From: Plasmopara viticola
Taxonomy: Eukaryota; Oomycota; Peronosporomycetes; Peronosporales; Peronosporaceae
Reading direction: 5' to 3'
DNA length: 64,000 nt
NCBI GenBank assembly: GCA_001695595.3
Contig: MBPM02000105.1
Span: forward strand, 124,001-188,000
Shown: positions 24,808 through 34,363 of the stretch, in pieces
Layout: each line of letters opens with the position of its first letter
How positions within the stretch are numbered: the stretch's first letter is position 1
Translations under genes and position numbers: made by a program
The notes under the pieces: generated by a model
Database searches by the model: none
Told to the model about the DNA's origin: nothing
What the model saw: only the letters and a program-made list of their open reading frames with translations

Positions 24808-24866
24808 TTCAAGACGTAGACCCGACACCCAAAGACACGCATTTGTTTACCACTTGGCTTGAGCTT
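24808..24866 (-). pseudogene. Integrase stub (A lineage), possibly A4
   Basis: 59 bp on the minus strand encoding the integrase segment K-P-S-G-K-Q-M-R-V-F-G-C-R followed by V-Y-V-L. Same orientation as A4, so it may be the far side of the B4 insertion after a deletion of several hundred bases. It is cut by the A6 LTR at 24867. Confidence 0.65.
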
Positions 24867-25206
24867 TGTTGGGAGGGTGAGCGAAGCGAAGGCAAAGAGT
24901 TGGGGCGCGTAATGAAGAGTCTGCGCAAGGGAAAACCGAGCGGAGACACTTGTGAGGAAGAAAGAAAAATATAAAGCGAGTTTATTCATAAGGTTCTTAG
25001 TTCGCAACCACTTTGCTACATCTAAGCCAATCATTCATCTAAGCCAATCAGAAGCACTTACCATCCTGGCGCAATCATCTTGAGTGCGCCTGTTTATATG
25101 TCTATCCATTGCGCCATCGTTGTTTGTTTGAACCGTCGGACAGCCGCTCGTATTGAACAGCCTCGGAAACCGGAGAAAAACCGAGAGAAACCAATTACCT
25201 CCAATA
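24867..25206 (-). repeat. A6 3' LTR (reverse, mosaic type)
   Basis: 340 bp. On its own strand it starts TATTGGAGG and ends CTCCCAACA. It contains the B-like block (GATTGG repeats, CTAAGAACC) joined to an A-lineage U5 with CGCAGACTCTTC. It is preceded on its strand by a G-rich tract after the Gag-Pol stop. Confidence 0.85.
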
Positions 25207-25312
25207 CTCCCCCTCAATACGAGCACGCGTGAAGTTTGAGAGCCCTCATAAGGTCAGCATGACGTGGTCATGAAAGTGCCTTTGTCGTGATGTCTGTCAG
25301 CATTGCCGAGGT
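25207..25312 (-). pseudogene. A6: RNase H tail, first part
   Basis: Minus-strand C-terminal pol sequence ending C-S-Y and stop, then the polypurine tract. It reads M-L-T-D-I-T-T-K-A-L and continues beyond the A7 insertion at 34639-34722. The last five bases, GAGGT, are the A7 target duplication. Confidence 0.85.
25308..25312. other. Target-site duplication of A7 (left), paired with 34639-34643
   Basis: GAGGT abuts TATTGAGG on the left and follows CCAACA on the right. This fixes the LTR ends and shows that the terminal TA is genuine. Confidence 0.93.
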
Positions 25313-25587
25313 TATTGAGGGTTACCGGTACAATCCGAACTTAAAGGGTGAGTTCTTACGGATAGTTTTTACGGTAATTACCTTAGATATGATTAGACGA
25401 GTAGGTTGATTGGAAGACCCACATGATTTATATGTGTACACATATAAATCAGGCAGTAGGAATAAGCTCCGATAAATCAATCACTTTCGAATCTCCCATC
25501 TACAGCTCAAGTGTCTTCTTGGTCAATCGATCAAGAACTCCCTTCGCCTCGCCTTTTTCAAGCCTCACTCCGTCGCCACTTCCAACA
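25313..25587 (+). repeat. A7 5' LTR with long palindrome
   Basis: Type-3 A-lineage LTR. At 25424-25451 it has a perfect 28-bp palindrome centred on GTGTACAC. Primer site GGTTATGAGCCC follows at 25588. Confidence 0.93.
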
Positions 25588-25591
25588 GGTT

Positions 25592-28500
25592 ATGAGCCCA
25601 AGCGCCATGTCCTCTTCGCAAGATTCCACGGCCAAGATCTCCATTGACAAATTCAATGGAGACAACTACGCGACTTGGAACCGCTACATGCGTGGCGTGT
25701 TCCTGACCAAGTCAGTCTGGCATGTCGTGAACCGTGAGGTGACACCGACGTTTACGGATCCTCGCGCTTCGGACGACTACGTCAAGTCGAGCAACGTCGC
25801 TTTCGGTCTTTTGCTCCTGCATATGGACGCGGACTACCATCATGTGGTTGACGACTGTGAGGAAGCATGGGTGGCGTGGACACGCATCAAGACACTCTAC
25901 GGCGGGTCGCAGAAGGCTGGGCGTATCTACTTGAAGCTCCAGCTATTCAGCATGAAGATGGCGGAAGGCGGTAATGTGTTGCATCATTGCAATGAGGTCC
26001 TCAACATTGCGGCCAAGCTAAGCAGCATCGGCGCCAAGATGGAGGACGAGGACGTTGCGATCTGTTTGCTGCGCAGTCTGCCCAAGAGCTTCGAGAACGT
26101 CGTTCTCAACTTGGAGATGAGCAGCAACGAGCTTCGATCGCGGGACGTCGTGAGAGTACTGACGAACGAGCATATCAAGAGGCAAGGTGCGAAGGCTACG
26201 GTGGTGAAGACTGAAGACGCTGCGAAAGCGTTCAGTGCCGAACGTGAGCCGCACCAATGCACGTATTGCGGAAGACTGGGGCACTCGGTGGATCGGTGCT
26301 GGACCAGGCAGAAAGCTGAAAACAAAGGGCCAAGACGCGGCGGCAATGGTCGTGGACGCGGGGCCAACAATGTCCAATGGCGCAACGACGACGACTACGA
26401 ATACCATGATCGAGTCGCCTTCGCATTTTCGCTTGAATGTGGACTATCAACGGGCAAGAGTATGCCAGGGATGTGGGCGGTCGACAGCGGCGCAACGCAC
26501 CACATCTGCAACGACAAGGCCAAGTTTACAAGCCTCAACGAACAAGATGGAGGCGAACTTTCGGTGGCTGATGGCAGGAAAGCTGCAATCAAGGGTGTGG
26601 GAACCATCATCGAACGGGTGATTCTACCCAATGGCGATGAATAAGACATCGAGATCAAGAATGCGTTGTTCGTGCCGAACATGAACAAGAATCTGCTGTC
26701 GGTGCCGCAGATAAACAAGACCGGCAAGTTTGGAGTGGTGTTCGACGGTTCCAAAATGCATGTAGCATGCAAGAACTCGACTCAAGTAGTGGCAACGGCG
26801 GACCTCGCTGATGGACTATACTGGCTTCGGACACCGCAAAGATCTGCAAGCATGGTGACGAGCTCCAGATCTGCTGATCTACATGCACGCATGGGTCATG
26901 CGCCACTAGATGTTCTTCGAATAATGATCACAAGTGGCATGATCAAGGATGCGACCATGCCTGCGAAGTCAAGTGGATCAAGCGTGTGTCTCGGCTGTCA
27001 GCAAGGAAAGATGGTCCAAAAACCATTCCCAAGCAACCGTGACAAGCGCTGCTACGACAACTTCGAGCTTCTTCACTCTGACATCTGTGGCCCCATGGAA
27101 CAAGCGTCGATTGGTGGCAGCAGATATCTGCTATTGATCGTGGACGAAGCAAGTGGCTGCATGAAGGGATTCTGTTTGCGATCCAAGTCCGAGAGTGAAG
27201 ACTGCATCCGGAACTTCATCGTCAAAATTCAGCACCATTTCGAGAAGAAGGTCAAGTTTGTTCGCCACGATGGAGCTCGATAATTCGCTGCCAACTCTCT
27301 CAAGATGTTCTACGAAGATGAAGGCATCGAGCAACAGGTCACCGTCCCGTATGCGCATCAGACCAACGGGACGGCAGAGCGGGCCATCAGAACAATTGTC
27401 ACCATCGGCTGGAGTCTGCTGCATCATGCAAAACTGGACAAGTGTTTCTGGGCCGAAGCAGCAATGACGGCGATCTACGTGAAAAACCGACTGCCATCGC
27501 CCAAGATTCCCCACATGACACCGTACGAAATCGTGCACAATTCCAAGCCAAGCGTCAAACACATGCGCGTTTTTGGGTGTCGAGCACACATCCTGACCCC
27601 AAGTGAAAAGCGCCTCAAGTGGGACCCCAAGGCCCGTGTCGGACTGTTCATGGGGTACGAAGAAGTCTCCAAAGCGTATCGAGTATTCGACATCGAGGCC
27701 GGACAAATAGTCATCAGTCGGGACGTCAACTTTGATGAATCAAGCTTTGGACTTTCGGCGGACTCACCACATGAAGACCTGGAGGATGCGGTGCTGGACC
27801 TCGATTTGCTTGAGATAAACGAGGACAGCGTGCGTCAAGTCAACTACAAGCAGACTGGCAAGCGTAAATCACGACAGGACACGAATGTCGTACGCTCGGG
27901 TCATCGTCAAAGAGGACTGGAAGAATTATGTGCGCCGGACAATGAACACGACCACCACCGGAGAAGTCGATCAAGGACGCGGGATGTACTGATTGACGAG
28001 GAAGAAAAAGGGACTAGTGATCAAGATGATGATTCTACGCCGCCAACATTTTGGCGAGCCAGTGCCAACGCGGTCGAAGCATGCAATCTGGCTGAGCCTG
28101 CAACCTTTCGAGATGCAGTCAATGGACCAGACCAAGTGCACTGGCGCAAGGCCATTCAAGCCGAGCTGGAGTCGATGCGTCTTCGCGGAGTCTTTCGTGC
28201 TGCCAAGTTGCCGACCAACCAACGCGCCATTGATACCAAATGGGTATTCAAGATCAAGCGAAAGGCGGATGGCTCGATCGAGAAATTCAAGGCGCGCCTC
28301 GTTGCTAAAGGATTCAAGCAGAAATACGGGATCGACTACATGGAGACGTTCTCACCGGTCGTCAAGTACGCGACTCTACGAATGATTGTCGCAGTCACCA
28401 AGCACTTCGACTGGCCTTTGGACCAACTCGATGTTGTGACAGCGTTCCTGTACGGTGTGGTGAAGGAGAAAGTGTTCTGCGTCATCCCTGAAGGCGTCGA

Positions 28501-28797
28501 AATGGATGACGACTTCAACTGCCTTGAACTGGTGAAAGCGATCTACGGTCTCAAGCAAGCCTCGCGCGTCTGGAATGAGACTTTCGACAAATTCGTGTGC
28601 TCGAATAGTTTCCAAGTTTCGGACTTCGACCCATGTCTGTACATCAAGTTGGTGAACGGTCACTGCGTGCTGGTCCTGATCTACGTGGACGATGTTTTGG
28701 TCATAGGCAGCTCACGAGACATGATCGAGTAGACGAAGTGCGACCTCAAGACGCGTTTCGAGATGACGGACAGTGGCAAGTGCACATTTGTGCTGGG
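25592..28797 (+). pseudogene. A7: gag to RT, nonsense-bearing
   Basis: Gag starts at 25592 (M-S-P-S-A-M-S-S) in the primer site. It runs through the knuckle ([14 protein letters not shown] near 26260) and protease ([10 protein letters not shown] near 26480) to a TAA at 26642. The same frame continues through pre-integrase and the start of integrase (H-S-D-I-C-G near 27080) to a TAA at 27281. It continues again through integrase, the linker and RT (Y-V-D-D-V-L-V-I-G near 28683) to a TAG at 28730. It stops at the B5 insertion. No indel shifts the frame, which is unusual next to the other A copies. Confidence 0.93.
28793..28797. other. Target-site duplication of B5 (left), paired with 33505-33509
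   Basis: CTGGG before TGTTGACAAG and again after TTTTCAATA. Removing B5 and one copy restores the A7 RT segment F-V-L-G-I-E-L. Confidence 0.95.
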
Positions 28798-29109
28798 TGT
28801 TGACAAGAATGCGCCTCGACAAGATACTGGTGTTGTCGAAGATGCCGTGAAAGTAACGCCTCGACCAGCGACTTCTTACCGGTAAGTACCGGTATCTGCA
28901 ATCAGTTGATGACTGACTTAGGGAGCGGGTTCAAGATGGGCAAAAGATCGGTTTTATGATGGGAAGATGATTGCGCCCGGATGGTGAGTCATTCTGATTG
29001 GCTTAGATAAATCATTGGCTTAGAGGTAGCATGTAGTTGTGAACTAAGGACCATTAAATATATTTACTTTGCATTTTGCCAACTAGTGCTCACTTCGACC
29101 TTTTCAATA
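28798..29109 (+). repeat. B5 5' LTR
   Basis: Contains one copy of the 22-bp unit (near 28961), the GATTGG-rich block, and a TATA-like AAATATATTT about 50 bp before its 3' end. It ends TTTTCAATA. Confidence 0.95.
28966..29052 (+). promoter_or_regulatory. Shared LTR block (probable U3/R promoter region)
   Basis: 87-bp block from GATGATTGCGCCC to CTAAGGACC, with two GATTGG/CATTGG motifs (inverted CCAAT-like) about 20 bp apart, followed by a TATA-like stretch. The same 87-bp block, ungapped and with 12 differences by my count, occurs in the A11 LTR at 52028-52114. Its promoter role is inferred from position in the LTR and from conservation across lineages. Confidence 0.55.
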
Positions 29110-29121
29110 GGTTATGAGCCC
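29110..29121 (+). other. Primer-binding site of B5 (half-tRNA-Met type)
   Basis: GGTTATGAGCCC lies directly against the LTR. Its reverse complement GGGCTCATAACC matches the anticodon arm of initiator tRNA-Met, not the tRNA 3' end. Drosophila copia is known to prime from an internally cleaved initiator tRNA-Met in this way. The Gag ATG is bases 5-7 of the site. Confidence 0.8.
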
Positions 29122-32100
29122 AAGCCCCGCCGACTCTGCCTCCCCCTTCTCTGACTCTGCCTTCGCCACCATGGACGCGTCTATGCCAAGTCGAATCAAC
29201 AAGTTCGACGGCACCAACTTCCACACCTGGAAGTTCAAGATGCAGATGGTGCTGGAGGAGAGGGACCTGTGGGAAGTCGCAAGTGGTGAGATCAAGCTGG
29301 AGCACTGCACGAATGCGATGGATCAGTCGACTTACAAGAGGAAGTCTCGGAAAGCGCTAGCGATAATCTGTCTTGCGATGGAAGACTCGCAACTGCCACT
29401 GGTCCGGTCGTCAAGTGGTGCGCACGATGCATGGTCAAGGCTCGAGGGACATTTCGAGAAGAAGAGTTTGGCCAATAAGCTCTTTCTTCGTCGTCGTTTC
29501 TTCACGGCCAAGATGGAAGAAGGTGAGGATGTGCTCGCGCATATCAACAAGATGAAGACTCTAGCGGAGCAACTCGACGCGGTTGGTGCTCCAGTAAGCG
29601 AGGACGACTTGGTGATCACGCTTCTTGCAAGTCTCAGTGAGTCGTTCGCATTTCTCATTACAGCATTGGAGTCAAGAGCCGACTCGCTGTCTTGGGAGCT
29701 TGTGACGTCTCGGCTGCTTCACGAGGATATGAAGCGCAAGGAACACGATGGCGGCGCCGATGGAGCCGTGCACGGTCAGGTGCAAGCATTCGTGTCAGCG
29801 GACAATGGACGGCGCAAGGGACGACAAGTCTCAATCAAGCCCACGAGTACCTGCCACTACTGTGGCGAGCAAGGGCACTGGATCGCAAAATGTCCGGCTC
29901 GAATTCGAGAGAATGGAGAGCGTCAAAGGACGCAACGCGCTAATGTCGCGCAGAGTGAGGATTACTCTGGCGAATTTTTGTTTTCGGTTGGTGGGAGTAC
30001 CACCAAGTCAAGCTCTGTGTGGCTGGTCGACTCGGGTGCGACGCAGCACATGACGTACTCGCGAGAGTACATGAAGAATTACAAGACAATCTCACCGATG
30101 GACGTGCATCTTGCAGATGATGGAGTGGTTCAGGCAGTGGGCACGGGTGACATCGTTATGTCTATGGCTACTCCGCGCGGACTCAAGAAGGGTGTGCTTA
30201 CTACAGTGTGGCACATCCCAAAGCTTTCGCGCAATCTTTTTTCCGTTGGACGCTTTACGAAGGATGTTGGCCCGGTCACGTTTGAGCGCGATGGATGTTT
30301 TGCCGAAGCTAAAGGTGTCCGTTGGAAGCTTGGTGTTCGCGAAGGCAAAGGTTTGTTCAGGCTCTGCATGACGCCTGTCAATGTTGACGCAGCCAATGCG
30401 ACCAGTTCGTCGGGATGCCATGGGGACACCACGTCGTACCTCTGGCACCTTCGACTTGGCCACATTGGTTACGGCGGTCTCGATGCCATTGTCAAGAAGA
30501 AGTATGGAATTGGTATCAACCTCAAGACAGCTACTCAGTGGGAAACATGCGAGGGCTGTGCGCTGGGCAAACAGACGCGGGTGAGCTTTATGAACTCCTC
30601 CCCAAGTCGTGCCAAACACGTGTTGGAGACTATTCACAGCGACGTGTGCGGTCCCATGCAATCACCAACGTTTAAAGGCAAGCGCTATTTCGTTACATTT
30701 GTTGACGAAAAGTCGCATTTTTGCGTTGTCTTCTTGCTCAGAAACAAGTCTGAAGTATTCGACAAGTTTGCAGAATTTGTTGCGCTAGCAGAAAACCAAA
30801 CTTGCCGCCGCGTCAAGACACTTCGTTGCGATAATGGCGGAGAATACGTGAACGGCGCCATGGCGAAGTTCTGTGCAGAGCGTGGTATTGTACAGAAATT
30901 GACACCGCCGTACACACCCCAGCTAAATGGCGTTGCAGAGCGAATGAATCGGACGCTTGTGGAATGTGCTCGCTGTATGCTAGAGCACGCCAACTTGCCG
31001 AAGTCTTACTGGGGTGAAGCCGTCATGACTGCCACTTTCCTACGAAATCGGTGCCCAACGCGCGCCATCAAGTCCGACATGTCACCTCATCAAATTTGGA
31101 CCGGCAAGAAACCGCTTCTGGCAAACCTTAAGGTTTTTGGTTGCCACGCGTACGTTCAAGTGCCGAAGGAAAAACGGACCAAGTTTGATGCTCGATCGGT
31201 GCGGTGCCGATTTCTTGGTTACTCGGATCACGAAAAAGCGTACCGCTTTGAAGAAATTGTGAGTGGTCGAGTACTTGTGAGCCGCGACGCACAGTTTATA
31301 GAGGATGTCTTCGACAGTGGGAGACGAAGTTATGACAGCAATGAAGTGATTATTCAAGATGATGCAAGCGATTGTTCGGCAGGATCTAATGGGACTGACT
31401 GTGAGCAAGATGAAGTTTCGGCTCCGGATGTGGAGGTCGAACCAGGAAGCAAGCGTATTCAGCGGTCGCGATCGCTAGAGAAGGTTGCAGACTCCCCAAG
31501 GCCCAAGCGCCAAAGCCGACCACAGATGTCACTGGACGAGATGTCAGCAGTGGCTCACGGGGATGGCGATTTTGAAGCGGCCTTTGTTGTAGATTCAGTG
31601 GGAGAAGTGCCAACTACGTACAAGTCGGCAATGGAATCTAGCAACGCGGCCAAGTGGAAAGAGGCATGCGACTCGGAAATCGACTCCCTCCGCAAAAACA
31701 AGACATGGTCGTTGGTGCCGTTGCCTCAAGGACGAAAAGCTATTGGCTGTCGATGGGTGTTTCGAGTCAAGGAGAATCAAGCAGGAGGAATCGAGCGATT
31801 CAAGGCTCGACTTGTCGCCAAAGGATTTTCGCAAAAGCACGGTATCGACTATGATGAAACATTTGCACCGGTGGCCAAGTTTACTTCAATACGGATTCTC
31901 CTCAGTTTGACAGCCAAGTACGGACTTAAAGTGCACCAGATGGATGTCAAGACAGCCTTCTTGAATGGGTCTCTCGATGAAGACATTTACATGGCTCAGC
32001 CACAAGGTTACGAGGACGAACGCCAGCCAGATCATGTTTGTCAGCTCAAGCGGTCGCTTTACGGATTGAAACAGTCACCTCGTATGTGGAATCAGACGAT

Positions 32101-33280
32101 TGACAAGTTCATGATTATGCTGGGATTCAAGAAGTGCGAAGCCGATCATTGTGTGTACGTGAAGCGAGATGACCAGCACATGATTTTTGTGGCTCTTTAC
32201 GTTGATGATTTGGTTCTCGCGAGCAGTGACGACAGGATGCTCAAGTCAACTAAGCAAGCATTAAGCGAGCGTTTCGACATGACTGACTTAGGTGATCTCA
32301 AGTATTTTCTGGGTATTGAAATTGACCAGGATCGTTCTGCTGGTATTGTGGCAATGCGTCAGACCAAGTTCGCCAAAGACATTTTGACGAAGTTCGGCAT
32401 GGTGAACAGCAACCCGGTCAAGACACCCCAAGAACCTGGCCTCAAGCTGACGAAGACAATGTGCGAGGGCGGCTGCCAGCACAGTACAACGATGGCAAAT
32501 GTTCCGTACCGAAATGCGGTTGGGTGCCTCATGTATCTCATGGTCGGGACGCGGCCGGACCTCGCCGCTGCAGTGGGAGTTCTTTCTCAATTTGCTGCTG
32601 ATCCATGCCCTACGCATTGGCAAGCTCTCAAGCGCGTGTTTCGGTACATTCAAGGCACGACTACACATGGAATCAAGTTCGACAAATTAAGCAAGGATAA
32701 GCTGCAAGGTTTTTCTGACGCAGACTGGGCTGGCGATGCTGATACTCGACGAAGTACAAGTGGTTACGCTTTTACAATGAATTCAGGGTGCATCAGCTGG
32801 AGAAGCAAGAAACAAAGGACGGTTGCGCTCTCGTCAACGGAGGCAGAGTACATGGCGCTGACAGAAGCTGTTCAAGAGGCGATTTGGCTTAAAGCATTCC
32901 TATGCGAGCTTGGTGAAATGAAGAGCAACGAGCCTGTCAAGATTTACGAAGACAACCAAGGCTCGATTGCGCTTGCCAAGAACCCCGAGTTCCACAAGCG
33001 TACCAAGCACATCGACATTCGCTATCACTTTGTTCGGGAGAAGGTTGAAGATGGTCAAGTGGTCCTGCAATACTGTTCGACTAAAGACATGAAGGCGGAC
33101 ATGATGACCAAGCCAATCCCAGCAGTGCAGTTTGAGTTTCTTCGCAACATGCTTGGGATACAAGGTTCAAGGACTGCCGAGTCGAGTGGGAGTGTTGACA
33201 AGAATGCCCCTCGACAAGATACTGGTGTTGTCGAAGATGCCGTGAAAGTAACGCCTCGACCAGCGACTTCTTACCGGTAA
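29114..33280 (+). CDS. B5 Gag-Pol polyprotein, 1388 aa, intact
   Basis: Single-frame copia polyprotein. Gag covers residues 1-300 and has a CCHC knuckle at C247, C250, H255, C260. Protease has D306-S-G-A-T. The pre-integrase HHCC zinc site is H445, H450, C479, C482. The integrase triad is D510, D573, E609 with exactly 35 residues between the last two. RT spans about 860-1110 with D944 and Y1029-V-D-D. RNase H spans about 1195-1310 with D1202, E1243, D1280. No stop or shift separates Gag from Pol, so a Gag excess would need proteolysis, splicing or another mechanism. ATG 29114 lies in the primer site; ATG 29171 (residue 20) has a GCCACCATGG context and may be the real start. The last 29 residues and the stop lie inside the 3' LTR. 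Confidence 0.96.
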   Translation: MSPSPADSASPFSDSAFATMDASMPSRINKFDGTNFHTWKFKMQMVLEERDLWEVASGEIKLEHCTNAMDQSTYKRKSRKALAIICLAMEDSQLPLVRSSSGAHDAWSRLEGHFEKKSLANKLFLRRRFFTAKMEEGEDVLAHINKMKTLAEQLDAVGAPVSEDDLVITLLASLSESFAFLITALESRADSLSWELVTSRLLHEDMKRKEHDGGADGAVHGQVQAFVSADNGRRKGRQVSIKPTSTCHYCGEQGHWIAKCPARIRENGERQRTQRANVAQSEDYSGEFLFSVGGSTTKSSSVWLVDSGATQHMTYSREYMKNYKTISPMDVHLADDGVVQAVGTGDIVMSMATPRGLKKGVLTTVWHIPKLSRNLFSVGRFTKDVGPVTFERDGCFAEAKGVRWKLGVREGKGLFRLCMTPVNVDAANATSSSGCHGDTTSYLWHLRLGHIGYGGLDAIVKKKYGIGINLKTATQWETCEGCALGKQTRVSFMNSSPSRAKHVLETIHSDVCGPMQSPTFKGKRYFVTFVDEKSHFCVVFLLRNKSEVFDKFAEFVALAENQTCRRVKTLRCDNGGEYVNGAMAKFCAERGIVQKLTPPYTPQLNGVAERMNRTLVECARCMLEHANLPKSYWGEAVMTATFLRNRCPTRAIKSDMSPHQIWTGKKPLLANLKVFGCHAYVQVPKEKRTKFDARSVRCRFLGYSDHEKAYRFEEIVSGRVLVSRDAQFIEDVFDSGRRSYDSNEVIIQDDASDCSAGSNGTDCEQDEVSAPDVEVEPGSKRIQRSRSLEKVADSPRPKRQSRPQMSLDEMSAVAHGDGDFEAAFVVDSVGEVPTTYKSAMESSNAAKWKEACDSEIDSLRKNKTWSLVPLPQGRKAIGCRWVFRVKENQAGGIERFKARLVAKGFSQKHGIDYDETFAPVAKFTSIRILLSLTAKYGLKVHQMDVKTAFLNGSLDEDIYMAQPQGYEDERQPDHVCQLKRSLYGLKQSPRMWNQTIDKFMIMLGFKKCEADHCVYVKRDDQHMIFVALYVDDLVLASSDDRMLKSTKQALSERFDMTDLGDLKYFLGIEIDQDRSAGIVAMRQTKFAKDILTKFGMVNSNPVKTPQEPGLKLTKTMCEGGCQHSTTMANVPYRNAVGCLMYLMVGTRPDLAAAVGVLSQFAADPCPTHWQALKRVFRYIQGTTTHGIKFDKLSKDKLQGFSDADWAGDADTRRSTSGYAFTMNSGCISWRSKKQRTVALSSTEAEYMALTEAVQEAIWLKAFLCELGEMKSNEPVKIYEDNQGSIALAKNPEFHKRTKHIDIRYHFVREKVEDGQVVLQYCSTKDMKADMMTKPIPAVQFEFLRNMLGIQGSRTAESSGSVDKNAPRQDTGVVEDAVKVTPRPATSYR

Positions 33281-33504
33281 GTACCGGTATCTGCAATCAG
33301 TTGATGACTGACTTAGGGAGCGGGTTCAAGATGGGCAAAAGATCGGTTTTATGATGGGAAGATGATTGCGCCCGGATGGTGAGTCATTCTGATTGGCTTA
33401 GATAAATCATTGGCTTAGAGGTAGCATGTAGTTGTGAACTAAGGACCATTAAATATATTTACTTTGCATTTTGCCAACTAGTGCTCACTTCGACCTTTTC
33501 AATA
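33193..33504 (+). repeat. B5 3' LTR (also encodes the Gag-Pol C-terminus)
   Basis: 312 bp, 311 of them identical to the 5' LTR by eye. Bases 33193-33280 are in frame with gag-pol and contain its stop. A purine-rich GAGTGGGAG just upstream is the candidate polypurine tract and is itself coding. Confidence 0.95.
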
Positions 33505-34356
33505 CTGGGCATCGAGTTGGTGGGTGAGCCCAACGGCGGTGTTATCATGTGCCAGTGACGCTACATCAATGACATTCTCAAGCGTTTTGGGATGAATGAC
33601 TGTAAGGCCACTGTCAGCCCGGTCGACTTGAGCACTCAACTGTTGCCAAGCAAGAGTGCAACCAAGGTGGATGCTCCATTTCGAGAAGCAGTGGGTGCTT
33701 TGATGCACTTGATGACAGCGACGCGCCCGGATATTGCATACGCCGTGGGCTATGTGTCGCGGTTCATGGAGAACCCGCAACAAGAACATTGGACTGCCGT
33801 CAAGCGTATTTTCCGCTACCTTCAAGGCACCAAGTCGCACGGACTACGCTATCAACCAAGCGGCGAAACCGACTTCCGAGGTAACTCCGACGCGGATTGG
33901 GCTGGTGACCACGCGGATCGCAAGTCAACGTCGGGCTACGTTTTTATGGTGCTTGGTGCACCCATCAGCTGGGAAAGCAAGAAACAAGCAAGTGTGTCGC
34001 TGTCAACGAGCGAAGCCGAATACATCGCGCTGAGTCTGGCCATCCAAGAAGGCAAGTAAATTCATCGTCTACTATGCGAGAATATGATGACGGCCAACGA
34101 TGCAGGTCCGGAACTCGTCATTCTCGAGGACAATCAATCATGCATCAAGATGACCAAGAACCCGGTGAACCATGGTCGCGCAAAACACATCGACATAAAG
34201 TACCATCATATCCGTGATGAGGTCAAGCGCGGAGAAGTCAAGCTCAAGTACTGTGAGACGACGATCATGCTGGCGGACATTATGATCAAGGGACTATCAG
34301 GGCCACGCCACAAGGACTTAACGGTGGCTCTCGGCATTCATGGAAGTTCGCATTGA
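33505..34356 (+). pseudogene. A7: end of RT and RNase H
   Basis: Resumes A7 after B5 (L-G-I-E-L-V-G). An in-frame TGA at 33556 replaces the Arg of C-Q-R-R-Y. The same frame continues through RNase H (S-D-A-D-W-A-G-D-H-A-D-R near 33890; S-E-A-E-Y-I-A-L near 34013) to a TAA at 34057, at the position of the conserved Trp. It then runs to the true stop TGA at 34354-34356, which overlaps the polypurine tract. After subtracting the B5 insertion and its duplication, the frame matches the upstream part exactly. Confidence 0.92.
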
Positions 34357-34363
34357 GGGGGCG

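Larger units (their letters stand above)
28798..33504 (+). mobile_element. B5: intact, young copia element (B lineage)
   Basis: 4707-bp element with LTRs 28798-29109 and 33193-33504, both 312 bp. They differ at one position by eye (GCGCC versus GCCCC near the start). Target duplication CTGGG. LTR ends are TG...TA (TGTTGACAAG ... TTTTCAATA). Primer site 29110-29121. The single gag-pol frame is uninterrupted and every catalytic motif is present. It is inserted in the RT gene of A7. Among all copies here it is the one most likely to have moved recently and to be autonomous. Transcription is not known from sequence. Confidence 0.97.

Noticed and set aside
25592..28732. Programmed stop readthrough or recoding in A7
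   Set aside because: Five stops at unrelated positions, absent in sister copies, fit ordinary decay better. Kept only as an observation about mutation type.
29110..29121. tRNA gene fragment
   Set aside because: The match to tRNA-Met is limited to the 12-nt anticodon arm complement next to an LTR, as expected for a primer-binding site. No cloverleaf can be formed from the flanks.
30092..30661. Long minus-strand frame (189 codons) opposite B5 gag-pol
   Set aside because: Shadow of the coding strand. The same antisense frame recurs in other B copies only because the sense sequence is conserved, and no recognisable domain is present.
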